From: CAYPEK01 sp964409645
Lineage (GTDB): Bacteria; UBP15; UBA6099
Reading direction: 5' to 3'
NCBI GenBank assembly: GCA_964409645.1
Contig: CAYPEK010000032.1
Span: forward strand, 1-39,164
DNA: 39,164 nt
The position numbers were made by a program, and so were the translations under genes. This document shows, piece after piece, positions 16,746-25,101 of the stretch. The notes beneath the pieces were generated by a model. That model made no database searches and had not been told where the DNA came from. It saw only the letters and a program-made list of their open reading frames with translations. The first letter of the stretch is position 1. Each line of letters begins with the position of its first letter.

Positions 16746-19394
16746 CTACTCGGTTGTGTCGGCGATTTCATGCCCGTGCGAATCTGCCGCGCCGACCTTT
16801 CGATATACTTCGTCGGGCCGCTTCTTCACACCGTCCACGGTGAGCAGGTCCTTCTCGATCGAAATGCCGAACAGCCGCTCGTTCTCCTTGAGATAGGGGA
16901 GAATGAGCTGCCAGTCTTCATCGGTAAACTTCTTGAACCGGCCGCCGTTGAGCTTTTCGTCGTCCGTCAGTTTATGCGGGTCGCGCAAGTAGATTGCGCC
17001 GCCCGATGCGAGCGAGAACAGGTTGCCGCCGGGGTAGGGCTGCGGAAGCGGGGTGAGCTTGCCGCTGTCGTCGTATTCGATGCCGTTGAGTATGACGAAT
17101 CCGCCGCCGTTCAGCGGGTCGCCAGCCATGAAGCTCTCCGCGAGAAAGTCGAGGCAGGTGCCGTTGATGATTACGCGCGGTTTGCCGACCGCGTTGATGA
17201 GCGGCCTTCCCGCGGCGTTGCCCTGAATGTAAACATCGCCGCCCTTCGCGCCGTACATGAACGTCTGGCCGACGTTGCCGTGGACGACGAGTTTGCCGCT
17301 CTTGGTGATCTGGCCGAGCTGGTCCTGCCCGTCGGCGTGCACGTGGATTTCGAGCCCGTCGATTCCGGATGCGAGGTAGTCGCCGGGGGAGCCGTAACAA
17401 TCGATGCGGACGCCTTGAGTGCCGGGTCCGAGGCCGACGCCGTGGAAGCGCTGGCCGGTGGTGTTGAACACGATGAAGCGTTTCCAGCCGAGCGCGTAGG
17501 CATCGACGATGATCTTCGAGTCGCGGTCTTCGAGTTCGGGCGCGAATTTCTGCGAGTTGATGATCAGCACTTCCTCGCTGCCTTTGGGCGCGCGGAGTTT
17601 CTTGCGCGTGCTCCAGCTTATGAGCCTGTAGGTTCTGCCGCGGCTGTTGTCGGAGATGAGCGGCGTGGCGAGGAAGATGGTTTCGAGAGCGCCGCGGATG
17701 AGCTGGAGCATCGAGCTCCGCTTCTTGGCGCCTGTCTGGTAATGGCGGTCGTTGAGCAGGGTTAGCGTCTCGATGACGACCGACTTGTTGTTGTCGTTTT
17801 TCATTGCGGCGACGACCATTTCGTTGAGGAAATGGCGCACCGAATCGTAGTCGCAGGATTTGAATTTCGCGATGGCCGCGCGGGTGAGCTTCTTCGGGTC
17901 GTTGCCCTCGATGCACTCCCAGATCGTCTCCGACGGGACGGTGTTTCGGCCGGATTTCGAGCCGACGGGCAGTGTGACGTTCGCGTGTTTCTGCCCTTCG
18001 GGTGTAGTGACCGCTTTGCCGAACTTGTCCATGCAGGCGAGCTTTTTGCCCGTTGGAGAGTTCGGATCATTTTCGAGGGTAAAAATGAAAGCGCCGCCGT
18101 TGTCGAAACTGCCGCCGCGCGCGTTCCAGTATTTGTCCGCCACCGGACAGAATCGCGGGTCTTCGGACGCGAGGCTCTGCAGGGTGGCGTCAATCGCCTG
18201 TTTTTCGGAGCAGACGAGGCCGATCTGCACCTCGCCGTTCTGAATGGCGAATACCTGCGGGCGGAGCATCGAAGTGTCCGTGATGCCGAGGAGCTGGATT
18301 TTCGACTCACGGGGCAGGGTACGCGCGATGATGAAGAACCACGGGCCGTCCGGCGAACCGTGAATCTGCGTCGCCTGAATCGCGCGGTAGATTTTCTGCT
18401 TTTCGGGCGGGAGCATATCGAAGTCGAGCTCGGTTGTCGGCGCGAGCGATTCGATGATGTATTCGAGCGGGTAGCCGTACACGCGGTTCAGAAGGTCGAA
18501 CACGAGCACGGAGACTTCGGTGTCCGTGAGAAACTGCGGCCGGATGTTGCGCTGTTCGAGGTATTCCGCGACCGAGTAATAATTCGCGAAGTCGCCGTTG
18601 TGGACGAGCGCTTCGTCGAGGCCGATGAACGGATGCGCGCCGGCGGGATGCCACACGCGGCCCTTTGTGGGGTAGCGCTGGTGGGCGATCCACGCGTGCG
18701 CCTTGAAGTCGTTCAGTTTGTAATATTCGACCGCTTCCTCGGCGTAACCGACGATCTTGAGGATCATGATGTTGCGGCCGTGCGAGAGCACGAATGCCTT
18801 CTTGTGGCCGAGCGATGCGTAATATTCGCGGTTGATCCTGACCGAGTTCTGCGACACGAATTCGTCTTCGGCGTCCGCGCGTTCGAGGCCCTGCAGCCTG
18901 TTGCGGACGATAAACTCGTCGAGCAATTCGGGTTTCACGCGCACGAAATAGCGATAGACGTCCGGCGGTTTCACGAGCAGCGGTTTGATGTCCCGCCAGT
19001 TGTCGATCGTCTCCTGCCTGCATGCGTGCGCGACGTTGAACTTGTTGTAAATGTATTTTCGCTCGATTGATTTGATCGCCGACTCTTCGAGGACGGCGAT
19101 CTGCAAAATGTAGTGCGTGTCGAGCACCTTCTGCGACACACCGAGCTGCTCCGCGTCGAGGCCGGCGCACGCGATACCGCCGCCTTTTCCGTTGCCGCGG
19201 TTGTGCATCTGCACCGAAGGCTCGTAGATGTGGCGGCCCGCCACCGGCACCGAACAGATGAAACCGGTAACGCCGCAGCCGCCTTCTTCTTCCGGCTTTT
19301 CAGCCACGATCGGCGCGGTTGCGTCAAGTCCGTCGTACATCTCACGCCTCGACGACAGTATTTTTTCTATATTATCTTCCATTTTTAGTTTCAT
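16746..19394 (-). CDS. Class II glutamine amidotransferase fused to glutamate-synthase GXGXG domain (split GOGAT component)
   Basis: An 882-residue fusion with the N-terminal glutaminase and C-terminal beta-helix of glutamate synthase but no FMN domain. The Ntn nucleophile is Cys40 (GGCGVTGF); the 39 residues before it must be cleaved, as in GltB propeptides. The glutaminase region holds HQRYPTKGRVWHPAGAHPF and LVHNGDFANY (about 235-270), and TDTEVS follows. Residues of about 630-790 are the GXGXG domain (VGLGPGTQGVRIDCYGSPGDY, GKLVVHGNVGQ, YIQGNAAGRP, GGGFVILNG-type turns). The synthase FMN domain is supplied by separate genes upstream. It probably releases ammonia from glutamine and channels it to the FMN subunit. 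It is last in the operon and precedes the bidirectional terminator. N-methylglutamate synthase-like activity is an alternative. Confidence 0.88.
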   Translation of the reverse strand: MKLKMEDNIEKILSSRREMYDGLDATAPIVAEKPEEEGGCGVTGFICSVPVAGRHIYEPSVQMHNRGNGKGGGIACAGLDAEQLGVSQKVLDTHYILQIAVLEESAIKSIERKYIYNKFNVAHACRQETIDNWRDIKPLLVKPPDVYRYFVRVKPELLDEFIVRNRLQGLERADAEDEFVSQNSVRINREYYASLGHKKAFVLSHGRNIMILKIVGYAEEAVEYYKLNDFKAHAWIAHQRYPTKGRVWHPAGAHPFIGLDEALVHNGDFANYYSVAEYLEQRNIRPQFLTDTEVSVLVFDLLNRVYGYPLEYIIESLAPTTELDFDMLPPEKQKIYRAIQATQIHGSPDGPWFFIIARTLPRESKIQLLGITDTSMLRPQVFAIQNGEVQIGLVCSEKQAIDATLQSLASEDPRFCPVADKYWNARGGSFDNGGAFIFTLENDPNSPTGKKLACMDKFGKAVTTPEGQKHANVTLPVGSKSGRNTVPSETIWECIEGNDPKKLTRAAIAKFKSCDYDSVRHFLNEMVVAAMKNDNNKSVVIETLTLLNDRHYQTGAKKRSSMLQLIRGALETIFLATPLISDNSRGRTYRLISWSTRKKLRAPKGSEEVLIINSQKFAPELEDRDSKIIVDAYALGWKRFIVFNTTGQRFHGVGLGPGTQGVRIDCYGSPGDYLASGIDGLEIHVHADGQDQLGQITKSGKLVVHGNVGQTFMYGAKGGDVYIQGNAAGRPLINAVGKPRVIINGTCLDFLAESFMAGDPLNGGGFVILNGIEYDDSGKLTPLPQPYPGGNLFSLASGGAIYLRDPHKLTDDEKLNGGRFKKFTDEDWQLILPYLKENERLFGISIEKDLLTVDGVKKRPDEVYRKVGAADSHGHEIADTTE

Positions 19395-19435
19395 TTTAAT
19401 TAACTCCCGGCGCTTTTCTTAAATGTAGTTGCCAA

Positions 19436-19588
19436 TCAGCCTTTGTCGTGCGTCCCGGCGCCCGACTTGCACGCCTTCTTGGCCTTCGCCTTTGCGACCG
19501 CCGCCGCGGCGGCCTCGCAGCCTTCCGCGTACAGTTCCTTGCGCGATTCGAGAAGTTTCTGAACCATTTCGTTGTTAGTATTAACCAT
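19436..19588 (-). CDS. 50-residue protein resembling the leader of the adjacent glutamine amidotransferase
   Basis: Start chosen at ATG 19588 with AGGAG upstream; the longer frame to 19723 runs into the preceding gene. The product is an amphipathic helix (EMVQKLLESRKELYAEG, residues 7-23), an Ala/Lys-rich stretch and a tail with Cys40 (KKACKSGAGTHDKG). The helix matches residues 9-20 of the next gene product (IEKILSSRREMY): pattern K(I/L)LxSR(K/R)E(M/L)Y. It sits 14 bp after the FMN synthase gene and about 40 bp before the amidotransferase gene, so it is co-expressed with both. No known family comes to mind. Confidence 0.75.
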   Translation of the reverse strand: MVNTNNEMVQKLLESRKELYAEGCEAAAAAVAKAKAKKACKSGAGTHDKG

Positions 19589-19602
19589 TTCGCTTTGCTC
19601 CT

Positions 19603-21141
19603 TTATGCGGATTCGTATGAGAACGGATAGTCGAGATGATAGAGCAGGTCGGTGCGGCCTCTCAGCTTGGCGACGGACGAGACGCCCAGTTTCGCAAGAA
19701 TCTCCCTTATCTGGCCGAGCCACGAATTGTAGAGGTTGACGATGCGCTGAGTCGAGTAATTCTCATCGTAGTCCCTCGAAAGTTCGGGGTCGGTCGTCGC
19801 AATGCCGCGGGCGCAGCCGCGGCCGCTTTCGCAGTTGCCGCAGCGGATGCATTCGAGCGCGACGAGTTCGGCGGTGCCGATGACGCAGGCGTCCGCGCCG
19901 AGCGCGATCGCTTTCACGAGGTCGTGCGCGCAGCGCACGCCGCCGCTCGCGATCAGAGTTACTTCGTCGCGCACACCTTCCTGTGTCAGAAAGTCGTGCA
20001 CCTTCGGTATCGCGTACTCGATCGGCATCGCTATGTTTTTCTTGGCGATGTCGGGCGCCGCTCCGGTGCCGCCGTAGCTGCCGTCGATATGGACGATATG
20101 GACGCCGGCGTAGAAACAGCCGACCGCCACCATATCGACGTCGGACGGTGTTGAGACTTTCGCGGAGACGAGCGCTCCGGGGTTCATCGCCTTGATCCAG
20201 TCAACGTGCTTCTTATGGTCTTCGATCGAATAGACGCTGTGGAACGGGAAGGGCGAGAAGAGCGATGTGCCCGGGACCGCCTCGCGCATCCGCGCAACCG
20301 CCGACGTGTTCTTGTCGCCGAGAAGGTGGCCGCCGAGGCCCGGCTTCGCGCCCTGCGCGTACTTGAATTCGACGATTCGCACCCGGCGGACGGTGTCCTC
20401 GCGGACGCCGAACAGGCCGGTCGCGACCTGCGTTATTACATTGTGGTCATAAGGATACAGATATTCCGGGAAGCCGCCCTCGCCGGTGCACGTGAACGTG
20501 TTCCACGCCTCGCCCGCGCGCGCTTTCCCGATCATCGTCATGTCGCTTACCGAGCCGAAGCTCATGCCGCCGCCGTACCACGGCACGTCGATCTTTATCT
20601 TCGGCGAATTGTCGCCCTGACGCCTGTTCAGCAGAACGCTCGTGTTCACGTCCTCCGGTTTGACGACCTTTGAAAGGCGTTTCGGGAATTTGATCCTGAT
20701 GCGGTCGAAGCCGCCGCCGGACTGGCCGGTGTTGGCTTCGAGATACTGGTTCGTGATGCGGCCGTTCTCGGCCTGATCCCACGTGCTGAGAATCAGCTCG
20801 TTCGTCCAGCGCATATCGCCGAGCGCCTCGTATGCCGGGTTGACCTTCAGCGACAGTGCGCCAACGGGACATTTGTCGATGCAGAAATATTTCTCGCGCG
20901 TGCACTCGGAACCGCGGCACTTGTAGTCTTTCGGCCGCAGAGTGCGGTCGTACGCGGGGTAGCGCAGATGAACGCCGTGCGGGCAGAGCTCCGCGCACTT
21001 TCCGCAGCCGATGCACTTCGCGCTCCGGATGACTCTATACTTTCCGATTGCATTCCGGAAGCGGGTTGGGGTCACTTTCACATCGCGGGAGACTTTTTCC
21101 CGCGCTTCTTTTTTCGTACCTTTATTTTTTGCGGCTCTCAT
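19603..21141 (-). CDS. Glutamate synthase FMN domain protein with ferredoxin domain (archaeal-type GltB), intact active site
   Basis: A 512-residue stand-alone FMN-binding glutamate synthase domain with an N-terminal ferredoxin module, as in the archaeal-type enzyme. Two [4Fe-4S] sets are visible: Cys43/46/49/53 and Cys75/80/87/91. The synthase barrel keeps the catalytic signatures CTGEGGFPEYL (about 218-228), FKYAQGAKPGLGGHLLG (about 259-275), PFHSVYSIED (about 299-308) and DGSYGGTGAAP (about 353-363). The C-terminal cluster cysteines are Cys431/434/437/443. It would reduce 2-oxoglutarate plus ammonia to glutamate with electrons from ferredoxin. The glutaminase and GXGXG parts are encoded two genes downstream. 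Confidence 0.9.
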   Translation of the reverse strand: MRAAKNKGTKKEAREKVSRDVKVTPTRFRNAIGKYRVIRSAKCIGCGKCAELCPHGVHLRYPAYDRTLRPKDYKCRGSECTREKYFCIDKCPVGALSLKVNPAYEALGDMRWTNELILSTWDQAENGRITNQYLEANTGQSGGGFDRIRIKFPKRLSKVVKPEDVNTSVLLNRRQGDNSPKIKIDVPWYGGGMSFGSVSDMTMIGKARAGEAWNTFTCTGEGGFPEYLYPYDHNVITQVATGLFGVREDTVRRVRIVEFKYAQGAKPGLGGHLLGDKNTSAVARMREAVPGTSLFSPFPFHSVYSIEDHKKHVDWIKAMNPGALVSAKVSTPSDVDMVAVGCFYAGVHIVHIDGSYGGTGAAPDIAKKNIAMPIEYAIPKVHDFLTQEGVRDEVTLIASGGVRCAHDLVKAIALGADACVIGTAELVALECIRCGNCESGRGCARGIATTDPELSRDYDENYSTQRIVNLYNSWLGQIREILAKLGVSSVAKLRGRTDLLYHLDYPFSYESA

Positions 21142-21159
21142 AGCTATTTGTCCTTTGGC

Positions 21160-22557
21160 TTATATCCTGCCGGAGAAAATCCGTTCGAAAGTTTCGCGTT
21201 CGAGGTCCTCGCGGAACATAGCACGGCCGAACTCGGCGCGCAGGCGGCGCACCTCGCGCAGCCCCATTGCCCCGAGAACTTCGAGGAGCTGATTCCGCCA
21301 AGAGGCGGAAAGGTTCATTATGCGGCCCGCTCCGTGCTCGGGCGGAATTCCCGCCATGTCCACAGGGCACTTGAGTCCGCGACTGCAGTTTCCGCACATC
21401 CTGCACTCCATCGCGATCAGGAAAGGCTGCCCGAGCGAAACGCAGTCCGCCCCGCAGAGGATCATCTTCGCCATGTGCTCGGCCATCGCGATGCCGCCGC
21501 CTGCTATCAGCGTTACCGCGTCGCGCACGTTGTCCTTCACGAGCGCCTTGTGCACGCGCCGGAACACGTCCTTGATGAACTCCTTGTTGCCGCGGCCGAC
21601 CGTGTTGCCGTGCGTGTCCGCGCAGAAGTGGATCGCCTCGACGCCGTTGTGAGCGAGCCGGATCGCCGTCACTTCCGCGTCCGTCGTCAGATCCGCTCTC
21701 ACGAGCACCACCGCGTCGGGATTGATCTCCTTGACCCTCTTAACGCAGTTGATCACATTTTTGCTGTTGCGCAATTCAACCGCGTGTGATTTCTTTATGA
21801 TCTTTTCGTATTCGTCAATCTCGGAACAGCTCATCAGCGGCACGAGGTTGTCGGAATACTTAGCTATTCTTTTCGTTATGTTCTTTGCGTCGATAATGAA
21901 GTATGTCGAGAGCTGTTTCGCGGCCAGTGCCATCGCCTCGAACACGTTTTCAGACATCTCGCCGAACGACGGCGTGTCGATGAAGAACGGAACCGGCATC
22001 TCGAGTATCTTCGGAATCTTGGTGACGAGGCGTCCCGAGCGGTCGAACCGCAGGAAGGGCGGCTTCGCGCCGACGTCCACAGAAGTGGAGATGTACTCGC
22101 GCCCGTGGATTCCGTCGCGCGTCGGCCTCACGATCTCCGACATGTCCGTCCACATCGAGTCGAACCCCGGTCCGGAGAACGGGCCGCCGTAGCCGGCGCC
22201 CGATACCGGGATGCTGCCGTTGGTTGACTGTTTCCAGATGCTCAGGATCAGTTCCGGCTTCCAGTACTTGTCGCCGAGCCACTTGAACTCCGGGTTGACA
22301 GTCCGCGACATGAGCCCCTTGGTGCAGTTCTGCACGCACGAGAGGCACGCCATGCATTCGTTCATATATTCGACCGGCCTGTCGAGAGAGCTCGTGAACT
22401 TGGATTCGTTCTCGTAGTTGTTATAGACGCATTTTTTCTTGACGCATTTGTGGCATGCGCCCGCGCAGTCTTCGTTGAAGTCCACTATGCCGAACTTGCC
22501 CACCGGGGTGAACCTCGGCGGCACGTTTCGGGTGTGGATGCTGTACTTTTTCGGCAT
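21160..22557 (-). CDS. Diverged glutamate-synthase-like FMN/Fe-S protein, catalytic loops lost
   Basis: A 465-residue paralogue of the downstream synthase, with the same layout: N-terminal Cys clusters (Cys31/35/38/43 and Cys68/71/74/78), a TIM-barrel synthase domain, and a C-terminal ECRMCGNCSRGLKC cluster (about 384-397). The GEGG, AQGAKPG and YSIED segments are absent: residues of about 215-265 read IIDAKNITKRIAKYSDN and so on, and the GTG glycine loop is CADTHGNTVGRGN. Conserved barrel ends remain (TLIAGGGIAMAEHMAKMILCGAD). It may be an electron-transfer or structural partner of the intact synthase or of MetF, or act on another substrate. It lies 60 bp after metF and 18 bp before the intact paralogue. 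Confidence 0.85.
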   Translation of the reverse strand: MPKKYSIHTRNVPPRFTPVGKFGIVDFNEDCAGACHKCVKKKCVYNNYENESKFTSSLDRPVEYMNECMACLSCVQNCTKGLMSRTVNPEFKWLGDKYWKPELILSIWKQSTNGSIPVSGAGYGGPFSGPGFDSMWTDMSEIVRPTRDGIHGREYISTSVDVGAKPPFLRFDRSGRLVTKIPKILEMPVPFFIDTPSFGEMSENVFEAMALAAKQLSTYFIIDAKNITKRIAKYSDNLVPLMSCSEIDEYEKIIKKSHAVELRNSKNVINCVKRVKEINPDAVVLVRADLTTDAEVTAIRLAHNGVEAIHFCADTHGNTVGRGNKEFIKDVFRRVHKALVKDNVRDAVTLIAGGGIAMAEHMAKMILCGADCVSLGQPFLIAMECRMCGNCSRGLKCPVDMAGIPPEHGAGRIMNLSASWRNQLLEVLGAMGLREVRRLRAEFGRAMFREDLERETFERIFSGRI

Positions 22558-22618
22558 TGCTTTCCTCCGGCTGTTACCCTTGGCTGTTCTCAGCGCCAGT
22601 GAAAACGGGTTCTGATTG

Positions 22619-23536
22619 TCACCTCTTTTTGAGGCCGGCCTCCTCGACGATCCGCGGAACCGCTTCCTCCCACTCGATCGCCATGATGTGCACGCCGGAC
22701 ACGCCGTCCATTGCCTTAAGCTTGGCGATCGTCTCCGCCGCGATCTTGATGCCCTCGTCCCGCTGCTTCTCTTTCGGCACTCCCTCGACGCGCTTTATCA
22801 GCTCGTCCGGCACGTCCATGCCCGCCACGTTGTTCTTCATGTAGCGCGCCATGCCCGCGCTCTTTATCGGGGTTACGCCGCCGAGTATGTACACCTTTTC
22901 GGCGAGTCCTTCGTCCTTCACCATCTTGATCCATTTCTTGAACTTCGGAAGGTTGAAGATGCACTGGGTCTGGATGAACTTCGCGCCCGCGTCCACCTTT
23001 TTCGCGAGACGGATCGCGCGGAACTCGAACGGGTCCGCGAAGGGGTTTTCCGCGGCTCCGACGAACATCTTGGGCGGCGCAGCCATCGGCTCGGTTTCCC
23101 CGAGGAATACGCCTTTTTTCGTCATGTCGCTCACCATCTTTACGAACTGGATCGAGTCGATGTCGTAAACATTCTTGCCGTCTCTCATGTTGCCGAACTT
23201 CTGGTGGTCGCCGCTGAGGCAGAGCATGTTGTGGATGCCGAGCGCGGAGGCGCCGAGCACGTCGCTCTGCAGTGCGATGCGGTTGCGGTCGCGCGTGACC
23301 ATCTGGAGCACCGGTTCGAGTCCGATCGACTTCAGAATGGCGCAGGAGGCGAGGCTGCTCATGCGGACGATAGCCGTCTGGTTGTCAGTGACGTTGACGG
23401 CGTCCACGCATCCGCGAAGCAGTTCGCCTTTTTTGCGGATCACTTCCGGATCCGCGCCTTTGGGCGGCCCGCATTCGGCAGTTACGGCGAATTTCCCTTC
23501 GGCGAGGGTACGTTGAAGATTAGTAATGGGTTTCAT
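22619..23536 (-). CDS. metF: Methylenetetrahydrofolate reductase
   Basis: A 305-residue flavin TIM-barrel enzyme that interconverts methylene- and methyl-tetrahydrofolate. The start is ATG 23536, sharing one base with the stop of metV (TGATG), so translation is coupled. Family signatures: FAVTAECGPPKG with the catalytic Glu near the N-terminus, VNVTDNQTA, and RDRNRIALQSDVLGASALGI followed by LCLSGDHQ. The length is that of a single-domain bacterial MetF. The partner MetV is encoded directly upstream, which is the arrangement in acetogens where MetVF works with iron-sulfur partners rather than NAD(P)H alone. Its physiological direction, assimilatory or Wood-Ljungdahl, cannot be told from here. 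Confidence 0.92.
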   Translation of the reverse strand: MKPITNLQRTLAEGKFAVTAECGPPKGADPEVIRKKGELLRGCVDAVNVTDNQTAIVRMSSLASCAILKSIGLEPVLQMVTRDRNRIALQSDVLGASALGIHNMLCLSGDHQKFGNMRDGKNVYDIDSIQFVKMVSDMTKKGVFLGETEPMAAPPKMFVGAAENPFADPFEFRAIRLAKKVDAGAKFIQTQCIFNLPKFKKWIKMVKDEGLAEKVYILGGVTPIKSAGMARYMKNNVAGMDVPDELIKRVEGVPKEKQRDEGIKIAAETIAKLKAMDGVSGVHIMAIEWEEAVPRIVEEAGLKKR

Positions 23537-24204
23537 CAGAGAATGTGTTCCTCCAATACTGTTTTGCGCGGTCCGCCGTCGCGCGCGGGGGTCCATTTTT
23601 TAGGCGGTTCATACGAGCGCAGCCGGTCGAGCTGTCCGATCGCCTTGAGGCGGTCGTAAATGAGCTGCCAGCCGCACGGTATTTCGGGGTCCACTTCGCA
23701 CTTGCCGTCCTTCGAGCCGCCGCACGGCCCGTTCAGCAGGCTCTTCGAGCAGCGCGTCACCGGGCACACGGCGCCGAACTTGCCGAGTAGGCAGTCGCCG
23801 CAGCCGAGGCACCGCTCGCCGAACACGCCCTGCTTCTCGAGTACTCCGAGATGTGTCGTGTTCACCGCGGGCAGCACGATGCTCTTCGGCAACCGTTCCG
23901 CGAGGAACTGCACGCCGGCGCCGCACGCCATCGACACGATGACGTCGTGCTTGTCCGCCAGCGGTGCGATCTCCTCGATGAACTCCGGCTCGCACTGTCT
24001 CTCGACGGTGATTTCGGTCACTGCTATCTCCTCGCCCTTGCGCTTCGCGGCGATCTTGAGCTGCGAGGCGAGCAGGGCGACTTCCTTATCCCCACCCGCG
24101 AAACATACTTTCACGCATGTTCCGCAGCCGACGAGCAACACCTTGCCGTATCCCTTCAGCATGTCGGCGACTTCGATAAAATGTTTTTTCTCTCCTACTA
24201 TCAT
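23536..24204 (-). CDS. metV: MetV-type MTHFR C-terminal domain protein, Cys-rich
   Basis: A 222-residue protein of the methylene-tetrahydrofolate reductase C-terminal (MetV) family. Cysteine clusters mark its two halves: VGCGTCVKVC near the N-terminus, MACGAG in the middle, and ERCLGCGDCLLGKFGAVC, then NGPCGGSKDGKCEV and IPCGWQLIYDRL at the C-terminus. These probably bind Zn and/or [4Fe-4S] clusters and pass electrons to MetF. It overlaps metF by one base and follows an MvhD-like gene by 30 bp, so mvhD-metV-metF read as one unit. Confidence 0.9.
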   Translation of the reverse strand: MIVGEKKHFIEVADMLKGYGKVLLVGCGTCVKVCFAGGDKEVALLASQLKIAAKRKGEEIAVTEITVERQCEPEFIEEIAPLADKHDVIVSMACGAGVQFLAERLPKSIVLPAVNTTHLGVLEKQGVFGERCLGCGDCLLGKFGAVCPVTRCSKSLLNGPCGGSKDGKCEVDPEIPCGWQLIYDRLKAIGQLDRLRSYEPPKKWTPARDGGPRKTVLEEHIL

Positions 24205-24234
24205 ATTGGTCTCCTCGTACGCAGTTTTTTTAGG

Positions 24235-24624
24235 TCATTTCGTCCGCGGGGAGCCGAGCTTCGCTATCTCGGCTTCCGTTTCCTTGATGATCGCTTCCAA
24301 CTGCGCCGCGGCCGGACGTGCCGGCCGCTTTATTGTCACCCTTTCAGGTTCGTAACCGATTTCGGCGAGGAGCTTCTTCGCGTGATCCACGCGTTTCCCC
24401 GCGCGGATGCTCCCCTCGATCAGCTTGCAGTCGCTTTCGGGGCATGCAACAAGAAGAACCCCGTCCGCGCCGTTTTCAATCGCTTTTAATATATGGATCG
24501 CCTCGACCCGGCTCGCGCACGCCACTTCGATCTTGTGCGCGCCCTTCACGGCCGCCTTGCCGACGGTGCGCGGGTCGTTGTCCCCGTACAAACTGTTATG
24601 GCAGCAAAATACCGTTAGTTTCAT
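24235..24624 (-). CDS. MvhD-like hydrogenase/heterodisulfide-reductase iron-sulfur subunit
   Basis: A 129-residue soluble electron carrier resembling MvhD, the [2Fe-2S] subunit linking hydrogenase or MetVF to Hdr complexes. The start is ATG 24624 rather than the longer frame to 24708, giving the typical MKLTVFCC beginning. Cysteines are Cys7, Cys8, Cys36 (VACASR), Cys61 and Cys66 (ACPESDC); ENGADGVLLVAC is the family's core motif. The usual CxxC after the first pair is missing (CCHNS), so cluster ligation may differ. It opens the metV-metF unit, but no hdrABC genes are in the window. Confidence 0.82.
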   Translation of the reverse strand: MKLTVFCCHNSLYGDNDPRTVGKAAVKGAHKIEVACASRVEAIHILKAIENGADGVLLVACPESDCKLIEGSIRAGKRVDHAKKLLAEIGYEPERVTIKRPARPAAAQLEAIIKETEAEIAKLGSPRTK

Positions 24625-24668
24625 TTTTTGTTTTCCTCTGCCTTGCGGCTCAGGTTTTATCCTTATAT

Positions 24669-24684
24669 ACGGGCATGCGCCCGT
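24669..24684 (-). other. Short perfect hairpin between glnK1 and the mvhD-like gene
   Basis: ACGGGC and GCCCGT flank a 4-nt loop. No T-run follows on the minus strand, so it is a processing or attenuation signal at best. The 122-bp gap around it is where a promoter for the C1 genes would be, but I see no clear one. Confidence 0.35.
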
Positions 24685-24746
24685 AAGCCGGGCGCTTCCC
24701 TTTATCATTAAACCCGTGTTTATGTTATATTCCGCGGGTTACAGCT

Positions 24747-25088
24747 CTAACCAATCGCTTCTCCGCCGCGCTCTCCGGTGCGTATCCGGATGCACTCGTG
24801 CAGATCGAGAATGAATATCTTTCCGTCGCCGATCTTGCCCGTGCGGCCGGCCTTCACTATGGCCTCAACTGTCGGCTCGACATACGCTTCGTTCACTGCG
24901 ATCTCGAGTTTGATCTTCTTGAGAAGATGACCCGATTCCTTGCGTCCGCGGTAAACTTCCGTTATGCCGCCCTGACGGCCGCAGCCGAGCACTTCAGTCA
25001 CGGTCATCAGGTTGATATCCTTCGACAACAGCTCTTTCTGCACTTCCTCCAAACGGTCCGGTTGAATCATCGCCACTATATATTTCAT
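24747..25088 (-). CDS. glnK: PII nitrogen regulatory protein, copy 1
   Basis: A 113-residue trimeric PII protein that senses ATP/ADP and 2-oxoglutarate and blocks the ammonium transporter. Signatures: TVTEVLGCGRQGGITEVYRG (T-loop base) and KAGRTGKIGDGKIFI (B-loop), with RIRTGERG at the end. Tyr46 is present, but the uridylylation Tyr51 position is Glu (RGRKESGHLLKK), so GlnD-type modification is not expected. It follows amt1 by 13 bp, the usual amt-glnK pairing, and shares 106 of 113 residues with copy 2. Confidence 0.95.
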   Translation of the reverse strand: MKYIVAMIQPDRLEEVQKELLSKDINLMTVTEVLGCGRQGGITEVYRGRKESGHLLKKIKLEIAVNEAYVEPTVEAIVKAGRTGKIGDGKIFILDLHECIRIRTGERGGEAIG

Positions 25089-25101
25089 AGTTTCCCCCCC
25101 C

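Noticed and set aside
17832..19070. 412-codon open frame opposite the GATase-GXGXG gene, and similar long antisense frames over the synthase and metF genes
   Set aside because: They are mirror frames of GC-rich coding sequence, with Arg/Val/Asp-rich composition and no recognisable motif.
19589..19723. Longer 95-residue version of the 50-residue protein
   Set aside because: The extension overlaps the 3' end of the synthase gene, reads as an Arg-rich shadow, and the internal ATG has a proper AGGAG site.
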